64,000 nucleotides of DNA, taken from Collybiopsis luxurians FD-317 M1. Its lineage: Eukaryota > Basidiomycota > Agaricomycetes > Agaricales > Omphalotaceae. The DNA is taken from NCBI GenBank assembly GCA_000827265.1, contig KN834758.1, positions 558,001 through 622,000 on the forward strand. Direction: 5' to 3'. A program made the position numbers and the translations under genes. Below the pieces are notes generated by a model. That model was not told the DNA's origin, made no database searches, and was given only the letters and a program-made list of their open reading frames with translations. Shown one piece after another: positions 47,559 to 57,511 of this stretch. The first letter of the stretch is position 1. Each line of letters opens with the position of its first letter.

Positions 47559-48330
47559 CAAGGACAATGCTGCTTCGTGTAGCAGTATACGTAAGAGGTC
47601 AAAGCAATCAATCGCAAGCCTTCTCACGCCAAAGAGATCATGCCACAGGACAGCCGCTACGGGTCCAACTCGCACTTAGACTTCCAAGCTTCAGATTTCA
47701 TTCAAGTCCACTTTACAGTCTGACGAATTGAGCACGAAGAATTGAATGAGTCAGATCAATGATAGGCACAGAGGGCTGGAATATCGTGGAAACTTCTGTT
47801 CTTATCGCGAACGTTAATCTCAATTCAGTCGCCCGTGCCAGCGTATGTGATATGTATGATCATGGCCAAAAGCAAAACAAAAGGCCAATTAAAACTCATG
47901 GCTTGGTCTCAAGGAAAGTGGATCCCTTTGTGCATCTGGATAAGAAGCACCCGATTTGAAATTGCCCTGTCACGGGACGAAACCTTGACTACATATAAAA
48001 GTCAAACTTGGCAGAAATATTTTCTCCCTCCCCCCTCCCCCAACTTCAACGGTTACCATCCAAATAATCTACCAACCAAAAGACTTTTGTACTTAAATTT
48101 GGCTGGGCTTCATCCGAGTCTATCCAACCTGTAGCTTCCACCAACGGCGACCTCAATAGAATCCTCTTTCAGTTCTTTGTCTTGTACTACATCTCATCCC
48201 CTGTCGTCTGTTCATTCCGCTGATTGTAATTATTTTCTCTTTCAAGGTAGTGGCGTTGTTTTGCGTACACACTGAGCATCTTGTGTACTACACTTCTCAG
48301 ACAAAGAACAAAGACTCTCTTCTTTGACAT
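47559..48330. other. Intergenic, divergent promoter region
   Basis: About 770 bp between the divergent starts. A pyrimidine-rich tract (CTCCCTCCCCCCTCCCCC, near 48027) and further CT-rich stretches up to 48330 resemble a fungal core promoter and leader for the plus-strand gene. No gene seen. Confidence 0.45.
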
Positions 48331-50658
48331 ATGCAATTTGCTTTGGGCACTCTAGTTGCTGATAATATATCAATGAGCCATATGTCGCGACCTATCCTTG
48401 ATGGCGCACGCTCAATAGATATATACAATGCACTGTCTGCTACAAACTCTTTGCAACACCTCTTGCATCCGGTGCATGAAGAACAGCAGAAACAGATAGT
48501 AGGCCCATTGCATATTCTGAATCATTTCAAAGTGCATCCGGTAACCACTAATGCTGGAGCACTTCGAAATAACTTGCAGACGTTAAATCTGAGGAGACAT
48601 CACACTAAACCAGGAAAAACATCGATATTCGGGGCGTCAAGACGCACTGAGGAAACTGGCGAAAAAGTCATTACCACAAGCGTAACTGATAATGACAAAT
48701 TACACACCAAATCACATTCTCCTCTAACGGAAAGCTCATTCATCCCTGCCTCTGTAGGTCGCCGGGCTCACTCTTTGTCGTCGCTTGCTAATGACACCTT
48801 CGGAACTGCTCATGCTATCCAGCCCTACGGCTACGTCTCTGGTCAATCTCTGGAGTGGGACGAAGATTGTAACCTGAACGTCATTGCTTCTCAATCGCAC
48901 TCGCCTTTGTTACCCGCCCTAACTTCTCAGGCCAGCGATTACGCCACCAGTGTTCGTGCCCCAAGCATTTACATATCCTCCGATACTTCTAGACAATCTG
49001 AAGCTGAGTTTTGGGGCTACCCTGAAAGTCCTTCGTTCACCCCGGCCGGTAAACGCGGTAGCAGTCTTATAGAGTCACTTGAACCTCCTCTGAATGACCC
49101 CTCATCAACGGACTACCCAAAGCTCCCTGAAGAAGCACGTCCTGCCTCGTTTATGGTCGACTCACATACTCAACCTGACATCAGGTCATGGATCGCAATC
49201 GAGGATATTTCAAGTTCAAGTAGGAGCCCTTCTTATCAGAGCGAGATTGACTTCTGGAATGTGCCCCGCACTGAATCGTTCACTCTCGCTACCGATCGTG
49301 ACAGCAGTATCATTGAAGAATTAGAAGGCCCTATTCCTACTGATGGGACACTATCTCCTCATCCACTTCATGAAAACGAACAGCAGACCTTTTCCTCGGA
49401 ACAGCTCGCCGTCGTCGTCACATCGGTCCACACTATGGGCGATCGAGTCATCAACAAGGTCCTCGCTGATCAATCCCGGTTGCGAATGCGTTCTGTTTCA
49501 GTTTCGCATTTCGCTCCCACGCGCATCACATTGGCAACTCCGCCACCACTATGTATCCAGGATGAGATTGACGCAAAGTTCGAAGCATCGGACGGATCCG
49601 AAGAGTTAAATCATATAGCGCAAGACGGTAGCAATCAAACAGTAGATAATGACGATGACATTCCATCTGCTGGCTTGGCCTTGACCCAGGCCGAGTTTGT
49701 AGTTGCCGGAGAGGTCGACGAGAGATGTTCTGAGCCGGGTTCGCTCTTCAATGATGTAGATGATCGCGTGGAAACTTCATTACCTACGCCCGAGAGCACG
49801 CCACCTCCCTTTCGGCCTGTTGAAGTCGCGTCACCTTCCACCTCCAGTCCCAGCTTTACCTCCCTCGAATTCTCGTCCGGTTCCGCAGCGCCGATATCGC
49901 CCGTTCCACCTACTCTTCCTTCTCCCGCACCGTCGCAATTGGCTTCGCCTGTCGCTCCGACAATTTCGACCTCATTTACCAGGAATTTTATCCAAACAAC
50001 CCACAAGAAACCTCGCCAACGTAAAGATGCCGGTCCTTACCTTCCTCGGAGAACCAGCGGTGAAAGGTCTCCTATCAAGCTCGAGCCGTCTCCTCAAAAA
50101 ACGCTGCCGCGTCGGACCCTGGATCTCAGTGGTGCAACCGTGAAGGAAGAAAAGAAACCGGTAAAAGAGGAGAAGACATGGGCAAAGGAAGAACGAAAAG
50201 CAGTGAAGGAGGAAAAAACAGGACCGGCAGCACCTATGGCGAAGCAGGAGGAGAAGAAGAAGCATAAACTCGCTCCTTCCGACCGTGCTGCCGCCAAAGC
50301 CCAATTCCATTCGGAACATGAAACAAAACGTCGCAAGGTCGTCCTGCGCATCGAGGAGCAGGTAGCGCACTGGGCTAACACTATGAACAGGTATATCTAT
50401 CTAGCGGAACGCGAGAACAAGTATTATCGTAAGCATGCGGAGAGCGCATTGGCGATCCTCCACGAGATCGACGCGAGAAAGGGTGAAATTTCGCGCGAGT
50501 TGTTTTCCTACGGCGAACCCTCTTTGGCGAGAATGCTGCGAAAATATTGTCACAAGACGGCATACTTTGACCCGAATTTGAAGTCGAAGGCGAGGGAGCT
50601 CAGGGAGGGTCTTATCAAACGGTTTGGCCTGGTGGATCCTAACCAAGACAATGATTAG
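48331..50658 (+). CDS. Intronless 775-aa protein of unknown function
   Basis: A single uninterrupted ORF of 775 codons, unusual among these intron-rich genes. The first 550 residues are Ser/Pro/Thr-rich and contain a repeated module: SEAEFWGYPESPSFTPAGKR followed by GSSLIESLE, and again SEIDFWNVPRTESFTLATDR followed by DSSIIEELE, about 80 residues apart. Then comes a Lys/Glu repeat (VKEEKKPVKEEKTWAKEERK). The last 110 residues look folded and helical: RRKVVLRIEEQVAHWANTMN, RYIYLAERENKYYRKHAESA, GEPSLARMLRKYCHKTAYFD. The SEXXFW modules could be short linear motifs for a partner. I recognise no known domain. Confidence 0.7.
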   Translation: MQFALGTLVADNISMSHMSRPILDGARSIDIYNALSATNSLQHLLHPVHEEQQKQIVGPLHILNHFKVHPVTTNAGALRNNLQTLNLRRHHTKPGKTSIFGASRRTEETGEKVITTSVTDNDKLHTKSHSPLTESSFIPASVGRRAHSLSSLANDTFGTAHAIQPYGYVSGQSLEWDEDCNLNVIASQSHSPLLPALTSQASDYATSVRAPSIYISSDTSRQSEAEFWGYPESPSFTPAGKRGSSLIESLEPPLNDPSSTDYPKLPEEARPASFMVDSHTQPDIRSWIAIEDISSSSRSPSYQSEIDFWNVPRTESFTLATDRDSSIIEELEGPIPTDGTLSPHPLHENEQQTFSSEQLAVVVTSVHTMGDRVINKVLADQSRLRMRSVSVSHFAPTRITLATPPPLCIQDEIDAKFEASDGSEELNHIAQDGSNQTVDNDDDIPSAGLALTQAEFVVAGEVDERCSEPGSLFNDVDDRVETSLPTPESTPPPFRPVEVASPSTSSPSFTSLEFSSGSAAPISPVPPTLPSPAPSQLASPVAPTISTSFTRNFIQTTHKKPRQRKDAGPYLPRRTSGERSPIKLEPSPQKTLPRRTLDLSGATVKEEKKPVKEEKTWAKEERKAVKEEKTGPAAPMAKQEEKKKHKLAPSDRAAAKAQFHSEHETKRRKVVLRIEEQVAHWANTMNRYIYLAERENKYYRKHAESALAILHEIDARKGEISRELFSYGEPSLARMLRKYCHKTAYFDPNLKSKARELREGLIKRFGLVDPNQDND

Positions 50659-51468
50659 GACGTGATGGATGGCGCCAGACGGTGCCTGACGGGACCATTG
50701 GCACCATAAGGCGCCCCGGACACAGGTCAAAAAAAAAACGCGGTACTTTACGTTCTGCACAATTCCAATTTCCGTTGTATTTCGTTTTTCAACTTGATTT
50801 TCGTTTTCAATTTGATTTTCTCAATCACATTACATTACTGTTCATTATAGCTACAAATTTGACTTACTCTCTATACTTCCCCCTTCCCGTATGTTACCCA
50901 AGCAAATTCTCTATACTATATGTTTTTATTAATTTTCAATTTAACAGGCAGATTTCGATTATCGCTTCTGTGAGTGAGATAAGACTGCAAAGACTAGTGG
51001 TAGAAAATACAGTTATTTTTTCATTCTTTGAGTCAAATGCATAACTTATCCCAGAGTGTGATTAGTTGTGGTCAATCACCAATACCACCCAAACAGTACT
51101 CAGGGTGATGAGTTTCTTACGGTAATACCTAGCGAAAAAGGCTGAAGGGGTGTAGTCAATTCAAATCTGGAAGGACTCGGTTGTGCCGTTCTAGTGAAGG
51201 ACGGGGTCATTGAATCTAGCTTTTATTTTCCATTCTTTTGACTGATTGCCATGGCCGTCAATGACTGCTCCGTATTACCATATATAAGGCTCACGGCACT
51301 GTCCCAAAGGAAAATGCTGTAAGACTGTGCGGAAGTGAGATGCATTCCACGACGAAAGTGGGGTAAGCTATTAGCCATTACTTATCTAATGTATGCGTAA
51401 ATGGGGATTGGTCCATTAAAGATATAGATCATAAAACCCAAACCTCTAAAAAATGTCTCGCAACCTGC
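50659..51468. other. Intergenic, convergent 3' regions
   Basis: About 810 bp, T-rich near 50760-50880, without a supported gene. It probably holds the 3' ends of the two converging transcripts. Confidence 0.4.
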
Positions 51469-52176
51469 CTACTTTCTTCTATGCTCCGCAACTCTCTCTC
51501 TAATCCACTCAAAAGCCTTATCCGTCACATTTTCAACTGGGTGATCAAACACGTACGGAAGTCCTGGCACCAATGATAATCCTGTGACCGTTGGGCCCCA
51601 CAATTTTAGGCGAGGATTCTTCACGTTAGTGAATGCCTTCTTGGCCTGATTGACTGCTGTGTGAATTGTGAATGCTGGTAGAGCCCTTGGAAGGAGGGTA
51701 CTTTTAATACAGAGGAAGAAATGCCAATTTTGCTGACCATACTTACATACTGGCTATACTCTGGAATGTAGCTCTCTGAACTGCAATCATTGCCAATCTC
51801 GTGTTTTCGTCAAGGCCAGTCTGGACTTCTAATGGAGTGGGACCTTTCCGGTGAGCTTTATAAGTTTCGTACCCCACATCGCCAGTGAGGTATATCCAGG
51901 AGATGGCATATGCTGCGGTGACTAGTGATGGAGGAACCACGGGACGAAATGCTTCGCCAATGTCAGAGGTCTGATAAAATTGAGTTGTAAGCGATCTTTT
52001 TTTCATACTTCTTCGGCATGACCTACGTAGGCGATGTATCTTGAAGAAGCCCTAAGAGCGGTTCTTAATCTTGCGCCGTAAGCCATATACCTGACCTTTT
52101 CGTCTTTACTATCAACATTCTGATCTGCTAGCTGGTCTACTTCTGACTGAAGAACGTTTGTCGAAGAGTCTGACAT
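51469..52176 (-). CDS. Mitochondrial fission process protein 1 (MTP18/MTFP1)
   Basis: An inner-membrane mitochondrial protein linked to fission in animals. Exon 1 starts at 52176 (MSDSSTNVLQSEVDQLADQN) and runs to VRYMAYGARLRTALRASSRY. The next piece is SDIGEAFRPVVPPSLVTAAY with AISWIYLTGDVGYETYKAHR, the core family signature, and then NTRLAMIAVQRATFQSIASM. The last exon gives PAFTIHTAVNQAKKAF, GPTVTGLSLVPGLPYVFDHP and VENVTDKAFEWI, with the stop at 51469. Two introns are clear. Size (about 200 residues) and motifs fit the family. Its start lies 138 bp from that of the divergent FHA-forkhead gene. Confidence 0.9.
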
Positions 52177-52314
52177 GAGAGAAGGATTTAAAGCGGACTC
52201 GCGTATTCCGGCTATTTCGGGCCTAAGGATTGATGATCCCGTAACGTGACTCGAGTAACTACTTCACCGACGACGACGACGTTCTCAACGCCAACTAGCG
52301 CTCTATTCCACTTA

Positions 52315-54918
52315 ATGGACACCCGCACACGCTCTAATTCTCCCAGAAGCGTCAATGCACAGCAAATTCCCTCTAGAATTTCCGCTTACTACTCTCTCGT
52401 CTTTCCCCATTTCACATTTTACATTCAGACCCTTTCCATAACCATTGGCAGACGCTGTCATCCTAATAACTCCAGCTCTACCAACCCAGAAGACTCTGGT
52501 GCTCCTGCTCCGGTTCAGAATCAAGTAGACGTAGATCTGGGAGCTTTGAAATCGGTTTCTCGTCTTCATGCAAAGATTGAGTATGACCCGGAAGAAGATC
52601 GTTTTATGCTTGTTGTTATTGGCCGGAATGGGGCTTGGGTAGATGGTGTTTGGCAGGGAAGTGGCACAAGAGCTCCTTTAGGCGAACGGTGAGTTGACAC
52701 GACTTGATTATTATTTCTTTCTGCGAGTGGCTTATATCCGTCTGTTAGTTCTCAAATCCAGATCGCCTCCAGAACCTTTCATTTCGTTTTGCCCCCTCCG
52801 CCCCCACCCGAGGACACACCTTCGCCAAGTTCCAATTCGTCTGTCAATAATAGGCCAAGGTCGAGGTCCCCTTCGCTCGACATAACTTCGATATCACCAC
52901 CTTCATCTCAGCCTTCCCATTCTCCGCCCCCAATAACGAGCAAGGGCAAAGGTAAAGGGAGGGGTAAAGGAAAGGGTAAGGGTAAAGGCAAAGGCAAGGG
53001 TGGGAAGCATTGGCCCTTGCCAGACTTGGATCCCGAACCTGAAGTTGAAGTAGACGAGCTTGAAGAAGAAGAATTAGAGCCGGAACCGGAACCGGTAAAA
53101 CCCCAGCCGACAGATCCTCCTCCTCAACCGGGACTGGGCAACTCTAACCTTATCGCCCGATCGACTAAGAAGCGAAAGAAGAGTGATATCACTGACATTC
53201 CCGTAGCCCCCCCGCCTCCCAAACCAGAAGATTTGCCCCCGAAACCGAATTTAACTTATGCCCAACTTATATATCGTGCGATAAAGGCCTATGACGGCAA
53301 GGCGACTCTACAGGAAGTCTGTACTTGGATAGCGAAAGAATTTGATTATTATCGGTATACTGATGGGACTGCATGGATGGTATGAATTTCTCCATTCAAT
53401 CGATGTCGCGGCTACTGATCATATGATGCGCAGAGTTCTGTGCGCCACAATCTTTCATCAGGTCGGGCGTTTAAGAAAATGGAACGGTGCGGAGGCGACA
53501 GAGGAAAGGGCTTCTTTTGGTCACTCGATGAAGCCCACACACATGCTCTAGAAGCGTTGGAAGAACAGACAGCTGCCGCCGCCGCCGCCAGTAATGGAAT
53601 TGGGACTGGGGATAAGGCTGCTTCAAGGAAGGACAAAGTGCTCGAACCGCCGCTGAAGAGGAGTGTGAAAGGGGGAGACGGGAGACTTCCCCCTCCGCTG
53701 ACTTCGACGCCTCTTCCGATGAAAACAAAGCCAACCCCAGTCCCTGCCGCGTCTACATCTGCTAGTGTTCACACATCGACATCAACTTCTGTTTCGGCCC
53801 CAACGCCCGCTCTAGCATCTAAATCCCCAGGGACGCCATCTTATCCTTCACAAACCGTAGCCTCTAGTACCGTAACGTCGGGTTACTCTTCTTCTCCGAT
53901 GGCTGCCCACAATCCATATGCTGTATTGACCCAGTCATGGAATATAAATTCACAATCCTGGAACTCGCATATTAGGCCTACGATAACTGGCGCTACATTT
54001 AACATTCCTACGGCACCTGCATCTGCATCAGTGACATCTACCTCCAACCTTCCCACTGCACCAGCACCTCTAGCTTCGACATCTTCCCTGCCCACAAACA
54101 TTTCGACAGCGTCGATCGAAAAATCTAATTCTTCCGTTATCACTACTACAACATTGACACCTGTTTCCGCTTCTTCAAACTCCGTCGCCTCACCCCCTGC
54201 TCCTGCCCCATCAACGACTGCAGTTACCCCTTCTGCCTCTATCGCCATTCCCATAACTCTTGCCCCTGTCCCTCCAACACATTCTAGCTACTCTCCCTCT
54301 CATCCTCCTAACTTTTCAGAAAAAGAGGGATACATGATATTACATGAACGGACACTCATTCTTGACCCCGATGTATTCAGCGGTCTGACAAAAGAGTATC
54401 TAGCTGAACTGGAAGGAATGGGTGCGAGGAGAGCGATTGAAGTTTTAACGGGGCATTTGGTCAAGGTTTTGAAAGAGAGGAGGAAAAGCGCGAGGAAAAA
54501 GGAAGGGAAGGGGAGAGGTCCGCGTAGGAAGCCTGGAGTGATGCCTACCGCGAGTGCTTCACCAGCTCCCGCTCCTCAAGCAGAGGTTTCTTCATTATCC
54601 AACACATCCACCTCCGTCCCTGTTCAGATGGATGTGGACAACCCGATGGTTCCCGTCGCTATTAAGCAAGGTCCCGAAGGTGACGTAGATTCTCCCATCG
54701 TCGTTGTGGACTCTGATGACGACCGTGAGGGACCGGCTATGAAGAAACGGAAAGTTGAAGTCAAAGGAGAGGTAGAAGTGCTGCAATTGCATCCAACGCA
54801 GGCTCCTCTGCCGATCACGCCTACTTCGACAGCCTCTTCTTCTTCGACGTCAAAACCTTTTGCCAATTTGGCGGTACCGAAGACTGCATCTTTCCTGGCA
54901 ATGACTGGAATGGCCTAG
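52315..54918 (+). CDS. FHA-forkhead transcription factor (Fkh/Fhl1-like)
   Basis: The N-terminal FHA domain reads IQTLSITIGRRC, LKSVSRLHAKIEYDPEEDRF and VIGRNGAWVDGVW, then across an intron LGER to SQIQIASRTFHF. FHA domains bind phosphothreonine. A low-complexity linker follows with a GKGKG repeat and an acidic DPEPEVEVDELEEEE run. The forkhead domain is LTYAQLIYRAIKAYDGKATL with VCTWIAKEFDYYRYTDGTAW, joined by an intron at about 53380-53432 to SSVRHNLSSGRAFKKMER and GKGFFWSLDEAH. The C-terminal half is Thr/Ser/Pro/Ala-rich with one helical island (FSGLTKEYLAELEGMGARRA) and a KKRK basic patch. The ATG at 52315 is the first in frame (the upstream start is GTG). It resembles yeast Fkh1/2 or Fhl1; which one is unclear. 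Confidence 0.9.
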
Positions 54919-55535
54919 GACTGGGGGGCTCTCATCTTTGACCCAACTTGCTTTTGTCTCCTGCATACTCTTTGACTGCTACGCTATCGCATCTAGTTTC
55001 AAACCATTCCATCAATGCTATGATCTTGCTACACCAGCTCACATAAGTTATTTCGCCATTCTCTTGCACGTCTATTCATACCACTTAGCATATTCCAGTA
55101 CCCCAATTATTCATTGTACTACCAGGACACCATATAGCACCCTTTTTCTATCGCAGCACTATACTTTACACCATACTCGTAACCCCCTTTTTTTAACACT
55201 ACCCTTGCATTATTTTTTTTTTTCGAATTTGGCGGTCACGACTTGTACGCTCTGACCGGATTTTATGTGATTATGACCCTCGCTTTATGCTTTATGCTTT
55301 ATGATTATGTAGGGTGTATATTTTCTTTTCTGATCTGTTTGTCTCTTTCTTTGAAAGGATGGCCGACATACTACACATTAGCAACATAGACTTATGCATG
55401 TACTAATATACTCATTTGTACAGTACAGTTCGTTTCAGCTCTTGAACATACGTAAGTGGGCCCGGGCCGGTGACTATTATGACTCGGAATCAAAACTCAT
55501 TAACATTCCTTATCCTTACCTGATCTGACCTTAAG
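54919..55535. other. Intergenic
   Basis: About 615 bp, pyrimidine-rich on the plus strand, with a three-fold CTTTATG repeat near 55282-55302. It holds the 3' flank of the forkhead gene and the promoter of the eIF2B delta gene; no additional gene seen. Confidence 0.45.
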
Positions 55536-57155
55536 ATGCCAGAACCAGTACCAAGACCAGTTACCACAGCAATACCGACTGACGGTCAAGCACTGACAAA
55601 TGCGCAGAAAAGAGCCGCAGGAAGGCAGAAGCAGGAGCAGCAAAGAGCCGCCAAGGCAGCCGCTCAGAAACAACAATCTGGGCAGTCTGGCCCAACATCG
55701 TCATCGAAATCAGCGAAAGGCCCAGCAACCCCCAATAAAAAATCTGCTTTCGATAAAGCGTCCTCTTCCGGTACACCTTCCAAAGACGCGGGATCATCAC
55801 ATTCACGCGAAATTGGACCGGGTGTCGATGGGGCAGCGGAAGGTCCAAAAGCTCGCGGTCTACGTATCTTCTCGCATTTCGGAATACCGGCCAGCACGAA
55901 AGCTCATCAGATCAAGGGAGACATTCATCCTGCGATAGTCAAGCTGGGATTACAGTTTTCAGAATTCAAGATTTGCGGGGCCAATGCCAGGTGCATTGCT
56001 ACTTTGACTGCCTTTAAGACCGTGCGTATTTACGACTTTATCACTCATGAAATGAAATGAATCTCAAGATGATTCCTGGTCAGGTAATTCAAGACTACGT
56101 TACACCCCCACACAACACTCTCTCGCGTCATTTAATGACCCATCTGTCACCGCAAATCACTCATCTGGTTAACGCTCGACCAATGTCTGTTACAATGGGA
56201 AATGCGATAAGACAACTAAAGCTGGAGATTAGCGGTTCGGATATTGATTTACCTGAGCAGGACGTATGTCTATTCTTTCACGACGCGTTCCTTCGATCTT
56301 TCCTGTATCCACGCGCTTGTTCTGCGTTTTCTATGGATATCTGATGTTTTGCTCCAGGCGAAAGACGCCCTTTGCCAAAAAATTGACAATTACATTCGAG
56401 ATCGTATCATTATCGCAGATGAAGTAATCGAGGATCTGGCGGTCAAGAAGATTAAAGATGGAGACGTTGTGTTGACTTATGCAAGGTACTTGCTTCGATA
56501 TGCTTGTTTGATTTGCTACTGACTATTTCCCCCGTAGATCCTCCTTAGTTGAAAAAATACTCCTTCGTGCACATTCCCTTGGCAAACGCTTGTCGGTAAT
56601 ATCCATCGACTCTCGTCCCCTTCTTGAGGGCAAAACTCTGCTTCATACTCTAACTTCAGTTGTGCCGCCTATACCATGCACCTACGCGCTCTTGCCTGCT
56701 CTTCCGTCTTTGATAAATGAAGCCGATATCGTTTTCTTGGGAGCCCATTCATTACACGCGAATGGGAGTGTTTATTCAAGAGCGGGAACCGCAATGGTAG
56801 CATTACTGGCGAAAGAACATAGTGTTCCGGTTGTGGTGTGCTGTGAGACGTATAAGTTTAGTGAGGGTGTTATGCTGGATAGTTTTGGGAAGAATGAATT
56901 GGGTGAGTTTCTTAGGTCTTTAGATTATCTCTCTGCGATGACTGACGGGTGTGTCTGCCTATCTTAGCACCGTCAAAATTCTCCCCCTCTCTCTCTTCAT
57001 CTAATCTGAAATCCAACTCAAATCTCGAGATTTTGAACCCTCTATACGACTCAACGCCCGCGTCGTGTATTACAGCTGTAGTCACGGAAGTGGGACTGAT
57101 TCCACCGACGAGTATTTCGAGTATTCCTCTGGCTTTGGGAAAGACTACACTGTAG
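55536..57155 (+). CDS. GCD2: Translation initiation factor eIF2B subunit delta
   Basis: eIF2B is the GDP-GTP exchange factor for eIF2; the delta subunit belongs to its regulatory core. The start MPEPVPRPVTTAIPTDGQAL is followed by a Lys/Gln/Ala-rich N-terminus common to delta subunits. The conserved domain has HPAIVKLGLQFSEFKICGAN, ARCIATLTAFKTVIQDYVTP, HLSPQITHLVNARPMSVTMG, DGDVVLTYARSSLVEKILL, ADIVFLGAHSLHANGSVYSR and VPVVVCCETYKFSEGVMLD, ending near VVTEVGLIPPTSI. Four short introns join these pieces in frame. The length of about 450 residues and all motifs are normal. Confidence 0.93.
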
Positions 57156-57511
57156 ATGGATGTGTATTATGGGTTTTATGTAGTTTGAGAGTGTGCAGTT
57201 AGTATAATGTACTGTAGAGTCAGCAATCGACATTTGGGCAGGATTGTCGGAACGATTCAGTTGAGCGCTATTGATATGGTAAGCATTGGGTACCGCTCAT
57301 AGTCCCTACAGTAGAAAACATACTCAGATAGTAAAGGCCGTAATATGTAATGTCTGCACCAAATGCACGGCGCTTGTACAAATTGTAGATAGGGGTTATT
57401 TGGAGTGGTTTAGACGCCCAACCCAAGCCGAATCGGCTAGCCAGGTTCTGACTGTGACTCTGAGCGGCTCCGCGAACGTTCATTTTTTCTATCGACGACG
57501 AGGTTGGAATC

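Noticed and set aside
52246..52314. Upstream extension of the FHA-forkhead protein
   Set aside because: The extension begins at GTG; the first ATG in frame is at 52315.
53883..54254. 123-aa minus-strand ORF rich in Val, Glu and Ala
   Set aside because: Shadow of the Thr/Ser/Pro-rich coding sequence of the FHA-forkhead gene.
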